A stretch of 21,451 bases of DNA from a virus: positions 1 to 21,451 of the IMG/VR virus record IMGVR_UViG_3300009104_000139; one strand, written 5' to 3'. A program made the position numbers and the translations under genes. The stretch's first letter is position 1. Each line of letters starts with the position of its first letter. The notes under the pieces are model-generated. The model saw only the letters and a list, made by a program, of their open reading frames with translations. It did no database searches and was not told the DNA's origin. Positions 14,885 to 20,872 of this stretch are shown here, piece after piece.

Positions 14885-15388
14885 TTATTTAGATTCTTCT
14901 GGTTCTTCTCTACTGTTTCTTCTGAGAAAATCTAACATAGCGCTTTGATACTGTGTATCATCGCCTTCAAGTGAGTCCATCATTTGTTCGACACCAAAGT
15001 TAGCAATCATCTTTTGTTTGACTTCTTGCTGTTTCTTTTCTTTTTGTATTCTACGAATAAACGCATAGTAAATTATCTGTGTAAAATATGCGAATGGGTT
15101 GTTACTCTTTTCGGGGTCGAAGTTGTCCATATACTGTAGACAATTCTCTATGCCATCAGAAATCATATCATCTCTGTATGTATAGTTGATAAAATTAGGT
15201 CGATAAGATAAATGATTGGCAATCTTTAGATAACATTCACCTATATAATTACTTACAGTAGGTCGTGGTTTGCCTTCTTCTTCAGCCTTAATTCTTAATG
15301 CACGATACTCTGTCATTGCTGCCAAAAACTTCTTATTATCTACATAATGAGGTTTTTGTTTTGGTTTTAACTTTTCTTCTTCTGCCAT
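14885..15388 (-). CDS. 55: gp55-like late-transcription sigma factor
   Basis: 167 residues. The segment PNFINYTYRDDMISDGIENCLQY, then NPFAYFTQIIYYAFIRRIQKEKK is the characteristic core of T4 and cyanophage gp55, the small sigma-2-like protein that directs RNA polymerase to TATAAATA promoters. Several exact TATAAATA sites occur in this window, consistent with its role. The ATG at 15388 has AAGGA 7 nt upstream and is preferred over an in-frame ATG at 15409. A perfect sigma-70 promoter at 15556-15584 lies upstream with a 52-codon ORF between. Confidence 0.95.
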   Translation of the reverse strand: MAEEEKLKPKQKPHYVDNKKFLAAMTEYRALRIKAEEEGKPRPTVSNYIGECYLKIANHLSYRPNFINYTYRDDMISDGIENCLQYMDNFDPEKSNNPFAYFTQIIYYAFIRRIQKEKKQQEVKQKMIANFGVEQMMDSLEGDDTQYQSAMLDFLRRNSREEPEESK

Positions 15389-15389
15389 A

Positions 15390-15548
15390 TTATAGTCCTT
15401 TTCGGTCATTACGCTTCATAAGATTCTTCAAACTTTTCACTAAATTACTTTTCTTTTTTGATTTGCGATTCTTCAATAAATGAAGTTTCTCTTTGATATG
15501 TTTTAATTGAGCGTCTTTTTTGATGTTTCTACTAGTTGTTTTATTCAT
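15390..15548 (-). CDS. Possible 52-residue basic protein upstream of gp55
   Basis: MNKTTSRNIKK...NDRKGL, about 19 of 52 residues Lys or Arg, predicted mostly helical. The stop codon lies 1 nt before the gp55 ATG, so coupling is plausible. The ATG at 15548 falls 1 nt after the predicted transcription start of the promoter at 15556-15584, so it would be translated from an essentially leaderless mRNA. No homologue is recognised. It could also be just the gp55 leader, but the frame is open from the promoter to gp55. Confidence 0.45.
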   Translation of the reverse strand: MNKTTSRNIKKDAQLKHIKEKLHLLKNRKSKKKSNLVKSLKNLMKRNDRKGL

Positions 15549-15555
15549 GTGATTT

Positions 15556-15584
15556 ATTATACTATACCTAGTCTGGGTTGTCAA
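15556..15584 (-). promoter_or_regulatory. Consensus sigma-70 promoter for the gp55 unit
   Basis: Minus strand TTGACA (15579-15584), 17-bp spacer, TATAAT (15556-15561), both perfect. It is back-to-back with the rightward promoter at 15620-15648. Confidence 0.85.
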
Positions 15585-15619
15585 GCATCTTATTAGAATA
15601 AATTATTTGGAATAATCGC

Positions 15620-15648
15620 TTGACAAGAGCAAAAAATGAGTGTATAAT
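15620..15648 (+). promoter_or_regulatory. Consensus sigma-70 promoter facing right
   Basis: Plus strand TTGACA (15620-15625), 17-bp spacer, TATAAT (15643-15648), both perfect. It is the only convincing plus-strand promoter in the window. Its transcript would start near 15655 and run antisense into the Sm-like and uvsW genes. No plus-strand gene with a ribosome site follows. Confidence 0.8.
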
Positions 15649-15654
15649 CGCACA

Positions 15655-15726
15655 TGTAGGTGCGGTGAGAGACCTTAATGGCTAAGAGCTAATTAGTGAA
15701 CTGTTACTCCTTTCTCTAGTAGTTCA
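15655..15726 (+). ncRNA. Candidate antisense/small RNA from the rightward promoter
   Basis: Inferred only from the perfect promoter just upstream. The first bases (GTAGGTGCGGTGAGAGACC...) hold small inverted repeats. A bulged stem TGAACT...ACT / AGT-AGTTCA (15697-15726) overlaps the 3' end of the Sm-like gene. No U-tract follows, so the 3' end is unknown. The only short ORF (ATG at 15679) has 4 codons. Confidence 0.3.
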
Positions 15727-16145
15727 AACTCCTCATCTTCTTTATTTGCGAACTCAGAATCAAGTTCTTCTGCAATATCCAATATTCTATCTATATCTTC
15801 ACTTGTAAGTGGTGGGCGTAATGCAAGTTTCTCATCAGTTGCTTGAATCTTTTGTAGCACAACTTCATAATAATGTGCCAACTCAACAGTCGCAAGTGAT
15901 ATGACTACAATCTTATCTTTTGTAATAACGAATTCTTTATCTTGTGAAAAAGGTATCCATCTTGATAGCATTGTATCTTCCTTTAACCCAAACTCCGTCA
16001 TACGAGGTGTTGTAACCAGTTCTAATGGGTTTACAATTCTCATATAATCATTATCAACAGATATAGTTCCCATCAATAGACTTCCGTCCATCAACTTTAC
16101 TAGCCTGTAATCAGTCGGGTGATTTGGTTCATTTTGTGTTTGCAT
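15693..16145 (-). CDS. Conserved phage protein with Sm-like fold pattern
   Basis: 150 residues. Residues about 12-95 resemble a small beta-barrel: YRLVKLMDGSLLMGTI followed by MRIVNPLELV is similar to the Sm1 motif of Sm/Lsm proteins, and KEFVITKDKIVVISLA could be the Sm2 strands. The C-terminal 45 residues are acidic (EDEEFELLEKG). A homologue next to uvsW is, from memory, common in cyanophages, but its role is unknown. RNA binding is only a possibility. A GATAAATA box (16151-16158), one base off the late promoter, ends 5 nt before the ATG. Confidence 0.7.
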   Translation of the reverse strand: MQTQNEPNHPTDYRLVKLMDGSLLMGTISVDNDYMRIVNPLELVTTPRMTEFGLKEDTMLSRWIPFSQDKEFVITKDKIVVISLATVELAHYYEVVLQKIQATDEKLALRPPLTSEDIDRILDIAEELDSEFANKEDEEFELLEKGVTVH

Positions 16146-16150
16146 ACTTA

Positions 16151-16158
16151 TATTTATC
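16151..16158 (-). promoter_or_regulatory. Possible variant late promoter (GATAAATA)
   Basis: Minus strand GATAAATA, then 5 nt, then the ATG at 16145. This is the same spacing as the exact late box before the ATG at 20794. One mismatch and the overlap with the end of uvsW make it tentative. Confidence 0.3.
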
Positions 16159-17635
16159 AGTCTTTAAGGTCTATATTGTGCATTTCGTAATCAAATTCTT
16201 CTTCTGTGTAGATGTTTATTCTCTCCTGAAAGTGTTTAAGAGTAAAGTTTTCTTTTGACTTCCAAGTCATATCGTCTGCAATATCATACAATGTGGCATC
16301 AACTTTGTTCTCACCAAGTCTTAGACCACGACCAATCGATTGTAGATTTCTCACTCTACTCTTAGAAGGACTTGCAAATATGATATTGTGTAAATTCTTA
16401 ATATTGACACCAGTAGAGAATGTGCCATAACTTGCAACAATGATTGCGTTACTTTCTTTTTCAACAATGCCTCGAATTGTTTCTCTTTCATCAGCCTCTA
16501 CACCACCAAAAATATAAAAGACTTTTCTATCATCAGCTGCCTTGTCTTTGATTATTTGATGTAGATGTTTACCATGTTTCTCTACAAGTTGAAATAATAC
16601 TAGTGTGTTGCCTTCTAATTTAATTGCAAGATTACGAATGAAGTTTTGCCTTGACCGACTACTTACAAGATAGTCAATCTCATCCTGATACTTGCCTTTT
16701 GCAATCATTTGACAATTCTCTGGTGTATGTTTTAGAATCAAACAACGAACAGTCAACTGTGATAATTGTTTTTTGTCCATCAGTTTCTTCGTTGATGTAA
16801 CTTTGTTGACAGCACCAAACAAACCCTCTAATACAAGTTTATGTGTCTGAGCACCATCAAGTGTTCCTGTCAACCCGATTCTGTATTTACAGTCTGTCAG
16901 TTTAGACATAATCTCTGTCAATGATTTTGATTTAAACAGATGTGCCTCATCACCAAACACAACACCGAACTGGTCAAAATAATTTTTCGGCAGTCGATAC
17001 AAACTTTGCCATGTCGAAATCAAAACTCTTTTGTCAGTAACATTTGAATATCCACTATACAATCTATGACAATACTTTTTTACATTCCAACCATACTCTT
17101 TGAAGTCAGAATACATTTGTTCTACAAGTGAAGTTGTCGGCACGATTAAAAGTATTCGATTGTTTGTATCGTCTTTGATTAGGTGTGTATAGTATCGAAT
17201 AAGTGAATAGATGATAAATGATTTACCACTTGCAGTCGGACTTAACAGTAACGCACGATTAAATTTCAGACTGTGAAAGATAGCATCAACTTGATAATCT
17301 CTTGCCTCAAACTTCTGGCCGAGGCTGTTAGAAAACTTTTCAACAAGTTCTCTCGTTACTTTATTTTCTACTACAACATCTTTACCAGCGACAACATTAT
17401 ACCCTCTTTCTTCTGCAAACGCCTTGATATAAGGATACAATCCAAAATATATTTCTTTTGTCTTTTGTGAGAATAATCTTATCTTGCCATCCCACATACG
17501 ATTGCGAAACGCAGGCATGAATTTATATCCAGGCACATAGAATGTGAAGAACTCTGAGAGCTCTCGTTGAATACTTGGGTCAGCATCAACAGTCAAATAT
17601 ACCTCGTCTTTCTTCTCTAAGATGAGAGTTTCCAT
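16157..17635 (-). CDS. uvsW: UvsW-like superfamily 2 helicase
   Basis: 492 residues, similar to T4 UvsW. Helicase motifs are in order: Q-motif-like region ARDYQVDAI, Walker A SPTASGKS (132-139), DEAH box (229-232), LTGT (255-258) and QSIGRGLR (motif VI). The N-terminal 100 residues correspond to the UvsW DNA-binding domain, with FMPAFRNRMWDGKIRLF. UvsW unwinds R-loops and branched DNA, helping switch from origin-dependent to recombination-dependent replication. The ATG directly follows the stop of the upstream oxygenase (TAAATG), with GGATT upstream. Confidence 0.95.
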   Translation of the reverse strand: METLILEKKDEVYLTVDADPSIQRELSEFFTFYVPGYKFMPAFRNRMWDGKIRLFSQKTKEIYFGLYPYIKAFAEERGYNVVAGKDVVVENKVTRELVEKFSNSLGQKFEARDYQVDAIFHSLKFNRALLLSPTASGKSFIIYSLIRYYTHLIKDDTNNRILLIVPTTSLVEQMYSDFKEYGWNVKKYCHRLYSGYSNVTDKRVLISTWQSLYRLPKNYFDQFGVVFGDEAHLFKSKSLTEIMSKLTDCKYRIGLTGTLDGAQTHKLVLEGLFGAVNKVTSTKKLMDKKQLSQLTVRCLILKHTPENCQMIAKGKYQDEIDYLVSSRSRQNFIRNLAIKLEGNTLVLFQLVEKHGKHLHQIIKDKAADDRKVFYIFGGVEADERETIRGIVEKESNAIIVASYGTFSTGVNIKNLHNIIFASPSKSRVRNLQSIGRGLRLGENKVDATLYDIADDMTWKSKENFTLKHFQERINIYTEEEFDYEMHNIDLKD

Positions 17636-18199
17636 TTACATAATCCAAGTCATAACACTAAATCGTTTTCCTTTTGTTACTTCTTTGACTTCATGTGGAT
17701 ACATAAAGTTAGATGGAAAAATGATAGCAGAGCCTTGTTTCTTCTCTATCTGTTTGTCGCCACAAAGAACAAACTCACCACCTTCATAATCATCATTTAA
17801 AAAGATTAAAGATGTGATGTGTGGATAACCATATTTTTGTCCATGACTGTGATGTATATTATCAATGTGTTGTTTCATAAATCCACCCTCTTTATAGAAA
17901 TTTAATCTAAAGTTGGTGCATATCAATTGATAATCTAGCGTTTTGTGAGTGCTTTTGTAGTCGTCTAAACAATGGCCAAAAGATTTTTTAAGTTGTTCAA
18001 AGTATGGCATTTGTTTATCAATCCAAAGTTCATTCATTGAAACTTTTGAAGTTCCTGTATCGTTTTCACCATCATAAAATGTCGATTCTTTCCACTTTGC
18101 TGTTTTTTCATAACTATTTACTATTGATTCACAAGTTTTTGTATCCATAGCATCTGGATAAAAATATATGTAATCAGAAATTTGCTGACTGGTATTCAT
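17636..18199 (-). CDS. Prolyl-4-hydroxylase-type 2OG/Fe(II) oxygenase (5)
   Basis: 187 residues. This is the most canonical oxygenase here: FRLNFYKEGGFMKQHID gives HxD (H111, D113), FPSNFMYPHEV gives the distal His169, and KGKRFSVMTWIM carries Arg179 for 2-oxoglutarate. A YEGGEF strand precedes it, as in P4H-like proteins. It probably hydroxylates a protein or small-molecule substrate, but none can be named. AGGAGAACATA precedes the ATG. The gene overlaps the end of oxygenase 6 by 26 nt. Confidence 0.85.
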   Translation of the reverse strand: MNTSQQISDYIYFYPDAMDTKTCESIVNSYEKTAKWKESTFYDGENDTGTSKVSMNELWIDKQMPYFEQLKKSFGHCLDDYKSTHKTLDYQLICTNFRLNFYKEGGFMKQHIDNIHHSHGQKYGYPHITSLIFLNDDYEGGEFVLCGDKQIEKKQGSAIIFPSNFMYPHEVKEVTKGKRFSVMTWIM

Positions 18200-18776
18200 T
18201 ATGTTCTCCTACTTGTCCTTTCAATTGCACATTCCATGCAATACTAATGCGTTTGTTTTTTGATATATTTTGAGGCACCCAATGTTGCAACCATGATGGG
18301 AAAATAATACATCTGTTAGTTTTAGAATTGAATGATAGTAAATTTGAGTTGTTGTGTGTTTTCTTAGTCTTTCTAGGCACGAACACATCTGATTGTGGTC
18401 TTGGGTCAAAGAATTGAATGCCTGCAGCTTTATCTGAATGTAGATAATAAACACCACTTAGAAAATTATTTGAGTGAGTGTGTGGCGGATGTGCCTCTTT
18501 GCTTCGTAATACATTTCCCCACATGTCAGTAATTGCAATATCTTCAACATCATAATCTAAAAGTTTTATTTGTTCTTTGCTTTTTTGAATGACCTTTTCT
18601 GCGAACTTTTCAAATGCAGGTTTAGTGTGTAAGTCTGGTTCTGTTTGCCAGTTGTTGTCGTATTCTCTTATTGTCCAGAGTTGCTCAATGTATTGTTTCA
18701 TATCATTACTGATTGACTTGTCGATAAAGTCATCTTCTACAAAAATGTTTGTGGCAAATACTGAATGTTGAATCAT
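18174..18776 (-). CDS. 2-oxoglutarate/Fe(II) oxygenase, TIGR02466-like (6)
   Basis: 200 residues from the ATG at 18776, which overlaps the uvsY stop (TAATG) and has GGAG upstream; a longer in-frame start inside uvsY is less likely. HTHSNNFLSGVYYL gives H99/H101, FPSWLQHWV gives H165, KRISIAWN gives Arg176. An insert of about 30 residues (DVFVPRKTKKTHNNS region) lies between the metal site and the distal His, as in proteins 2 and 7. Confidence 0.85.
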   Translation of the reverse strand: MIQHSVFATNIFVEDDFIDKSISNDMKQYIEQLWTIREYDNNWQTEPDLHTKPAFEKFAEKVIQKSKEQIKLLDYDVEDIAITDMWGNVLRSKEAHPPHTHSNNFLSGVYYLHSDKAAGIQFFDPRPQSDVFVPRKTKKTHNNSNLLSFNSKTNRCIIFPSWLQHWVPQNISKNKRISIAWNVQLKGQVGEHNEYQSANF

Positions 18777-19204
18777 TAGATTGCTCCACTCGTAAATTTC
18801 TTCCACTCGATTGCATTTTTAATTATGAAGTTTCGAGTGTTAATACTTCTCAAAACTTGTTCGAGATAGTTCACTACTTGTTTGAGATATGCTTCTTTCT
18901 GGTCAGCCTTCTGTAGTTCATCATCTGATTCCATATAGATGTGAACATCAGCCTTCAGTATTTTTAAGTCGAATGGTTTTTCTTTATAGACAGACGGGTC
19001 TGCTTTACCTGTATAGTATTCCCACTTCTGTCGTTTCAGAACTTTATGTTCATACTCTGCTTTCTTTAGAAGTAAAGAAAACTTGTTGAAGTGTTGTAGG
19101 TATTTGTTGTGTAGTAGAGGTATTTTGATTGACTCTGTGTCAAGTTCTGTATCATCTAGTGCAAAATCACGGTCAACCGATTGTTGTAGTTCTTCTAGTG
19201 TCAT
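18776..19204 (-). CDS. uvsY: UvsY-like recombination mediator
   Basis: 142 residues, as for T4 UvsY (137). The core LDTESIKIPLLHNKYLQHF, KRQKWEYYTGKADPSVYKEKPFDLKILK and RNFIIKNAIEWKKFTSG is characteristic. UvsY loads UvsX recombinase on gp32-coated single-stranded DNA. In T4 uvsW and uvsY are adjacent; here two oxygenase genes separate them. AAAGGCGAATAAATT precedes the ATG, overlapping the end of oxygenase 7. Confidence 0.9.
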   Translation of the reverse strand: MTLEELQQSVDRDFALDDTELDTESIKIPLLHNKYLQHFNKFSLLLKKAEYEHKVLKRQKWEYYTGKADPSVYKEKPFDLKILKADVHIYMESDDELQKADQKEAYLKQVVNYLEQVLRSINTRNFIIKNAIEWKKFTSGAI

Positions 19205-19207
19205 AAT

Positions 19208-19804
19208 TTATTCGCCTTTATAGTAAGTATTGAACGAAAACGAAACTCTATCTTCGATTTTATTCATATTTGATTCTACATGGTGTTTTAGCCAAGAGGG
19301 AAATAGATAAAGTTTGCTTTCGTAAACAGGCATGTTCCATGCCAATGAATCATATGAATTTCTTTCTGATTTAGGTTTTCTTTGAGAATCCCAGTATTCT
19401 AATACATCTGATAATGGGTGTTCAAAAACTATTTGACCACAATAATCTGGAGTTTTTATATAATACACACCTGATATTTCACTATTAGGGTGTTGATGTG
19501 TTATGTTAGAATCTTTGTAACCGTTTATATTAAACCATATATTAGATATTCTTTGCTCACAACTATTCATAATTTTGTCAGCAAAATTGTTTGAGTTTAA
19601 TTCTATTTGTTCGATTAGTGGTTGTAGAATAGACTCGTTTAAATCTAAGTCCTCTGATTGATAGCCACCTATATTGCTTATACTTCGGCCTTGTTCAGTT
19701 TTTCTATATTCATTGCAGTAATTATATAGTTTTTGATTGTCGATATCTAACTGAAATTCATAAACTGGAACTCTGAATATATCGTGTACCAATGGATTTT
19801 TCAT
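19208..19804 (-). CDS. 2-oxoglutarate/Fe(II) oxygenase, TIGR02466-like (7)
   Basis: 198 residues from the ATG at 19804. HQHPNSEISGVYYI gives H103/H105, FPSWLKHHV gives His174/175, DRVSFSFN gives Arg186. The N-terminal VHDIFRVPVYEF matches the FxtPvy start of the family. It is the paralogue closest to protein 2 (shared HPNS). A late promoter at 19833-19840 lies upstream; its predicted start is about 23 nt before the ATG. No good ribosome site is seen. A longer in-frame start at 19849 would overlap the promoter and is rejected. Confidence 0.85.
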   Translation of the reverse strand: MKNPLVHDIFRVPVYEFQLDIDNQKLYNYCNEYRKTEQGRSISNIGGYQSEDLDLNESILQPLIEQIELNSNNFADKIMNSCEQRISNIWFNINGYKDSNITHQHPNSEISGVYYIKTPDYCGQIVFEHPLSDVLEYWDSQRKPKSERNSYDSLAWNMPVYESKLYLFPSWLKHHVESNMNKIEDRVSFSFNTYYKGE

Positions 19805-19832
19805 TATGTATTCATCATGTATTGTTATATTA

Positions 19833-19840
19833 TATTTATA
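19833..19840 (-). promoter_or_regulatory. T4-type late promoter (TATAAATA) for oxygenase 7/uvsY
   Basis: Exact TATAAATA on the minus strand, 2 bp after the hairpin at 19843-19857. It would drive oxygenase 7, uvsY and the genes behind them. Confidence 0.7.
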
Positions 19841-19842
19841 CG

Positions 19843-19857
19843 CCCACAAAAAGTGGG
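19843..19857 (-). terminator. Short hairpin before the late promoter
   Basis: Minus strand CCCAC-TTTTT-GTGGG, followed by CG and the late box. There is no U-tract after the stem, so termination may be weak. It lies 11 bp after the stop codon of the tube-like gene. Confidence 0.45.
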
Positions 19858-19868
19858 TATTTCAAGTG

Positions 19869-20459
19869 TTACAGTTGCACTATATCATAGTACATGTAAC
19901 TAAAATCTACAGATGCTTGTAGATAGTTCACATCACTTGCCTGAACATCATACGATAATGCACCAAGAGATGTTGGGAAAATATTATCAAATCTTATTTC
20001 TGTTACAGCGATATTCTTACTGTTTAAAACTGTTAGTGTGGCGTCTGAATATATTCCGCCTTCAGAAAGAGGTACCGGTGTGTTTGTTATTGGCACATCT
20101 GCACCAGATGTAGAACCAGGATATCTATCAGCGCCAGCGGCTTGCAAATCTGCAAACTGTGTGTGATTTTGTGGAAAACCTAATCCAATTATCCAGTCGT
20201 GTATTTCTTTGTAGTTGTTTAAATTCTCATCTACAAGAAATGATATCGACAAGTCTTGATATGATACTTTCTCGCCAGGTATTGGTATATCTTTCAGTCC
20301 AGTTGGCATAGATGCCGAACCAATAGAGATGCCAGGAATGTTTGCAGTCTGGCAAAAGAATTCTACTTTGGGTAGTTTAGAGCATTTGAACCTAAACTGA
20401 ACAGGACTTGCATAATCCAGTACAGACGGCTCTCTAGTGTTTACATTCGTTGTTGTCAT
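19869..20459 (-). CDS. Tail-tube/baseplate-tube family structural protein (gp19/gp54-like)
   Basis: 196 residues. The pattern FRFKCSKLPKVEFFCQTANIPGIS, then IPIPGEKVSYQDLSISFLVDENLNNYKEIHDWIIGLGFP, is that of T4-like tube-fold proteins, which make the inner tail tube or its initiator. The C-terminal part (TLTVLNSKNIAVTEIRFDNIFPTSLG, VDFSYMYYDIVQL) completes the beta sheet. It may be a gp54-like tube initiator, the tube protein itself or another tube-like virion protein; sequence alone does not decide. The ATG overlaps the upstream stop (TAATG), so it is read with the 111-residue gene from the late promoter at 20800-20807. Confidence 0.75.
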   Translation of the reverse strand: MTTTNVNTREPSVLDYASPVQFRFKCSKLPKVEFFCQTANIPGISIGSASMPTGLKDIPIPGEKVSYQDLSISFLVDENLNNYKEIHDWIIGLGFPQNHTQFADLQAAGADRYPGSTSGADVPITNTPVPLSEGGIYSDATLTVLNSKNIAVTEIRFDNIFPTSLGALSYDVQASDVNYLQASVDFSYMYYDIVQL

Positions 20460-20794
20460 TAGTTATTCACCGGTGCATTAGCACGCCATTGATAGCACGA
20501 CCAGTATCTTGCAGTTGTCTTATCTTTTGCAGTATCGCAGTTGTGTCTAGCACGAAATGCCTTTCTTCTTGCTGGGTCATCTCGTTTGATAGACAATCCT
20601 GTCGTATCACCAAAAGATACTTTCTTTACTTTGTCGCCATCTTTGACATAAACATAAAACTTCTTACTTCCACCTCGTATCGGGTCGTTTAGTTTAACTT
20701 TCTTACCTTGATACTCTGCTTCTGTGATTTCTAAGTCTTGATATTTTTGTTCGCAAATGCAGTCTATTGCTTCTACTTGTTTTAATGTTTTCAT
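20459..20794 (-). CDS. Conserved T4-like phage protein next to gp23
   Basis: 111 residues. The C-terminal half, with RGGSKKFYVYVKDGDKVKKVSFGD, SIKRDDPARRKAFRARHNC and ARYWSCYQW, is a motif recalled from many marine T4-like phages, sometimes within head-related proteins. Three Cys and the His in RARHNC could bind metal, but that is a guess. Function unknown. The late box ends 5 nt before the ATG, so the predicted mRNA starts at the A of the ATG. No ribosome site is seen and no alternative in-frame ATG exists nearby. Confidence 0.75.
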   Translation of the reverse strand: MKTLKQVEAIDCICEQKYQDLEITEAEYQGKKVKLNDPIRGGSKKFYVYVKDGDKVKKVSFGDTTGLSIKRDDPARRKAFRARHNCDTAKDKTTARYWSCYQWRANAPVNN

Positions 20795-20799
20795 ACTAT

Positions 20800-20807
20800 T
20801 ATTTATA
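20800..20807 (-). promoter_or_regulatory. T4-type late promoter (TATAAATA) after gp23
   Basis: Exact TATAAATA on the minus strand, 5 bp before the ATG at 20794. It follows the gp23 terminator. Confidence 0.7.
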
Positions 20808-20822
20808 AGAGTTTTGAAAGTA

Positions 20823-20850
20823 AAAAAAAGACACCCGAAGGTGCCTTTTT
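20823..20850 (-). terminator. Intrinsic terminator after gp23
   Basis: Minus strand stem GGCACC-TTCG-GGTGTC with a UUCG tetraloop, followed by TTTTTTTT. A-run and T-run on both sides suggest it may act in both directions. It is a classic T4-style terminator 23 bp after the gp23 stop. Confidence 0.95.
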
Positions 20851-20872
20851 CTTTCTACTATGTAGAATAAAA

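Noticed and set aside
16823-16851. TTGACA on the plus strand within uvsW
   Set aside because: The matching -10 position is a poor match to TATAAT, and it lies in a conserved coding region.
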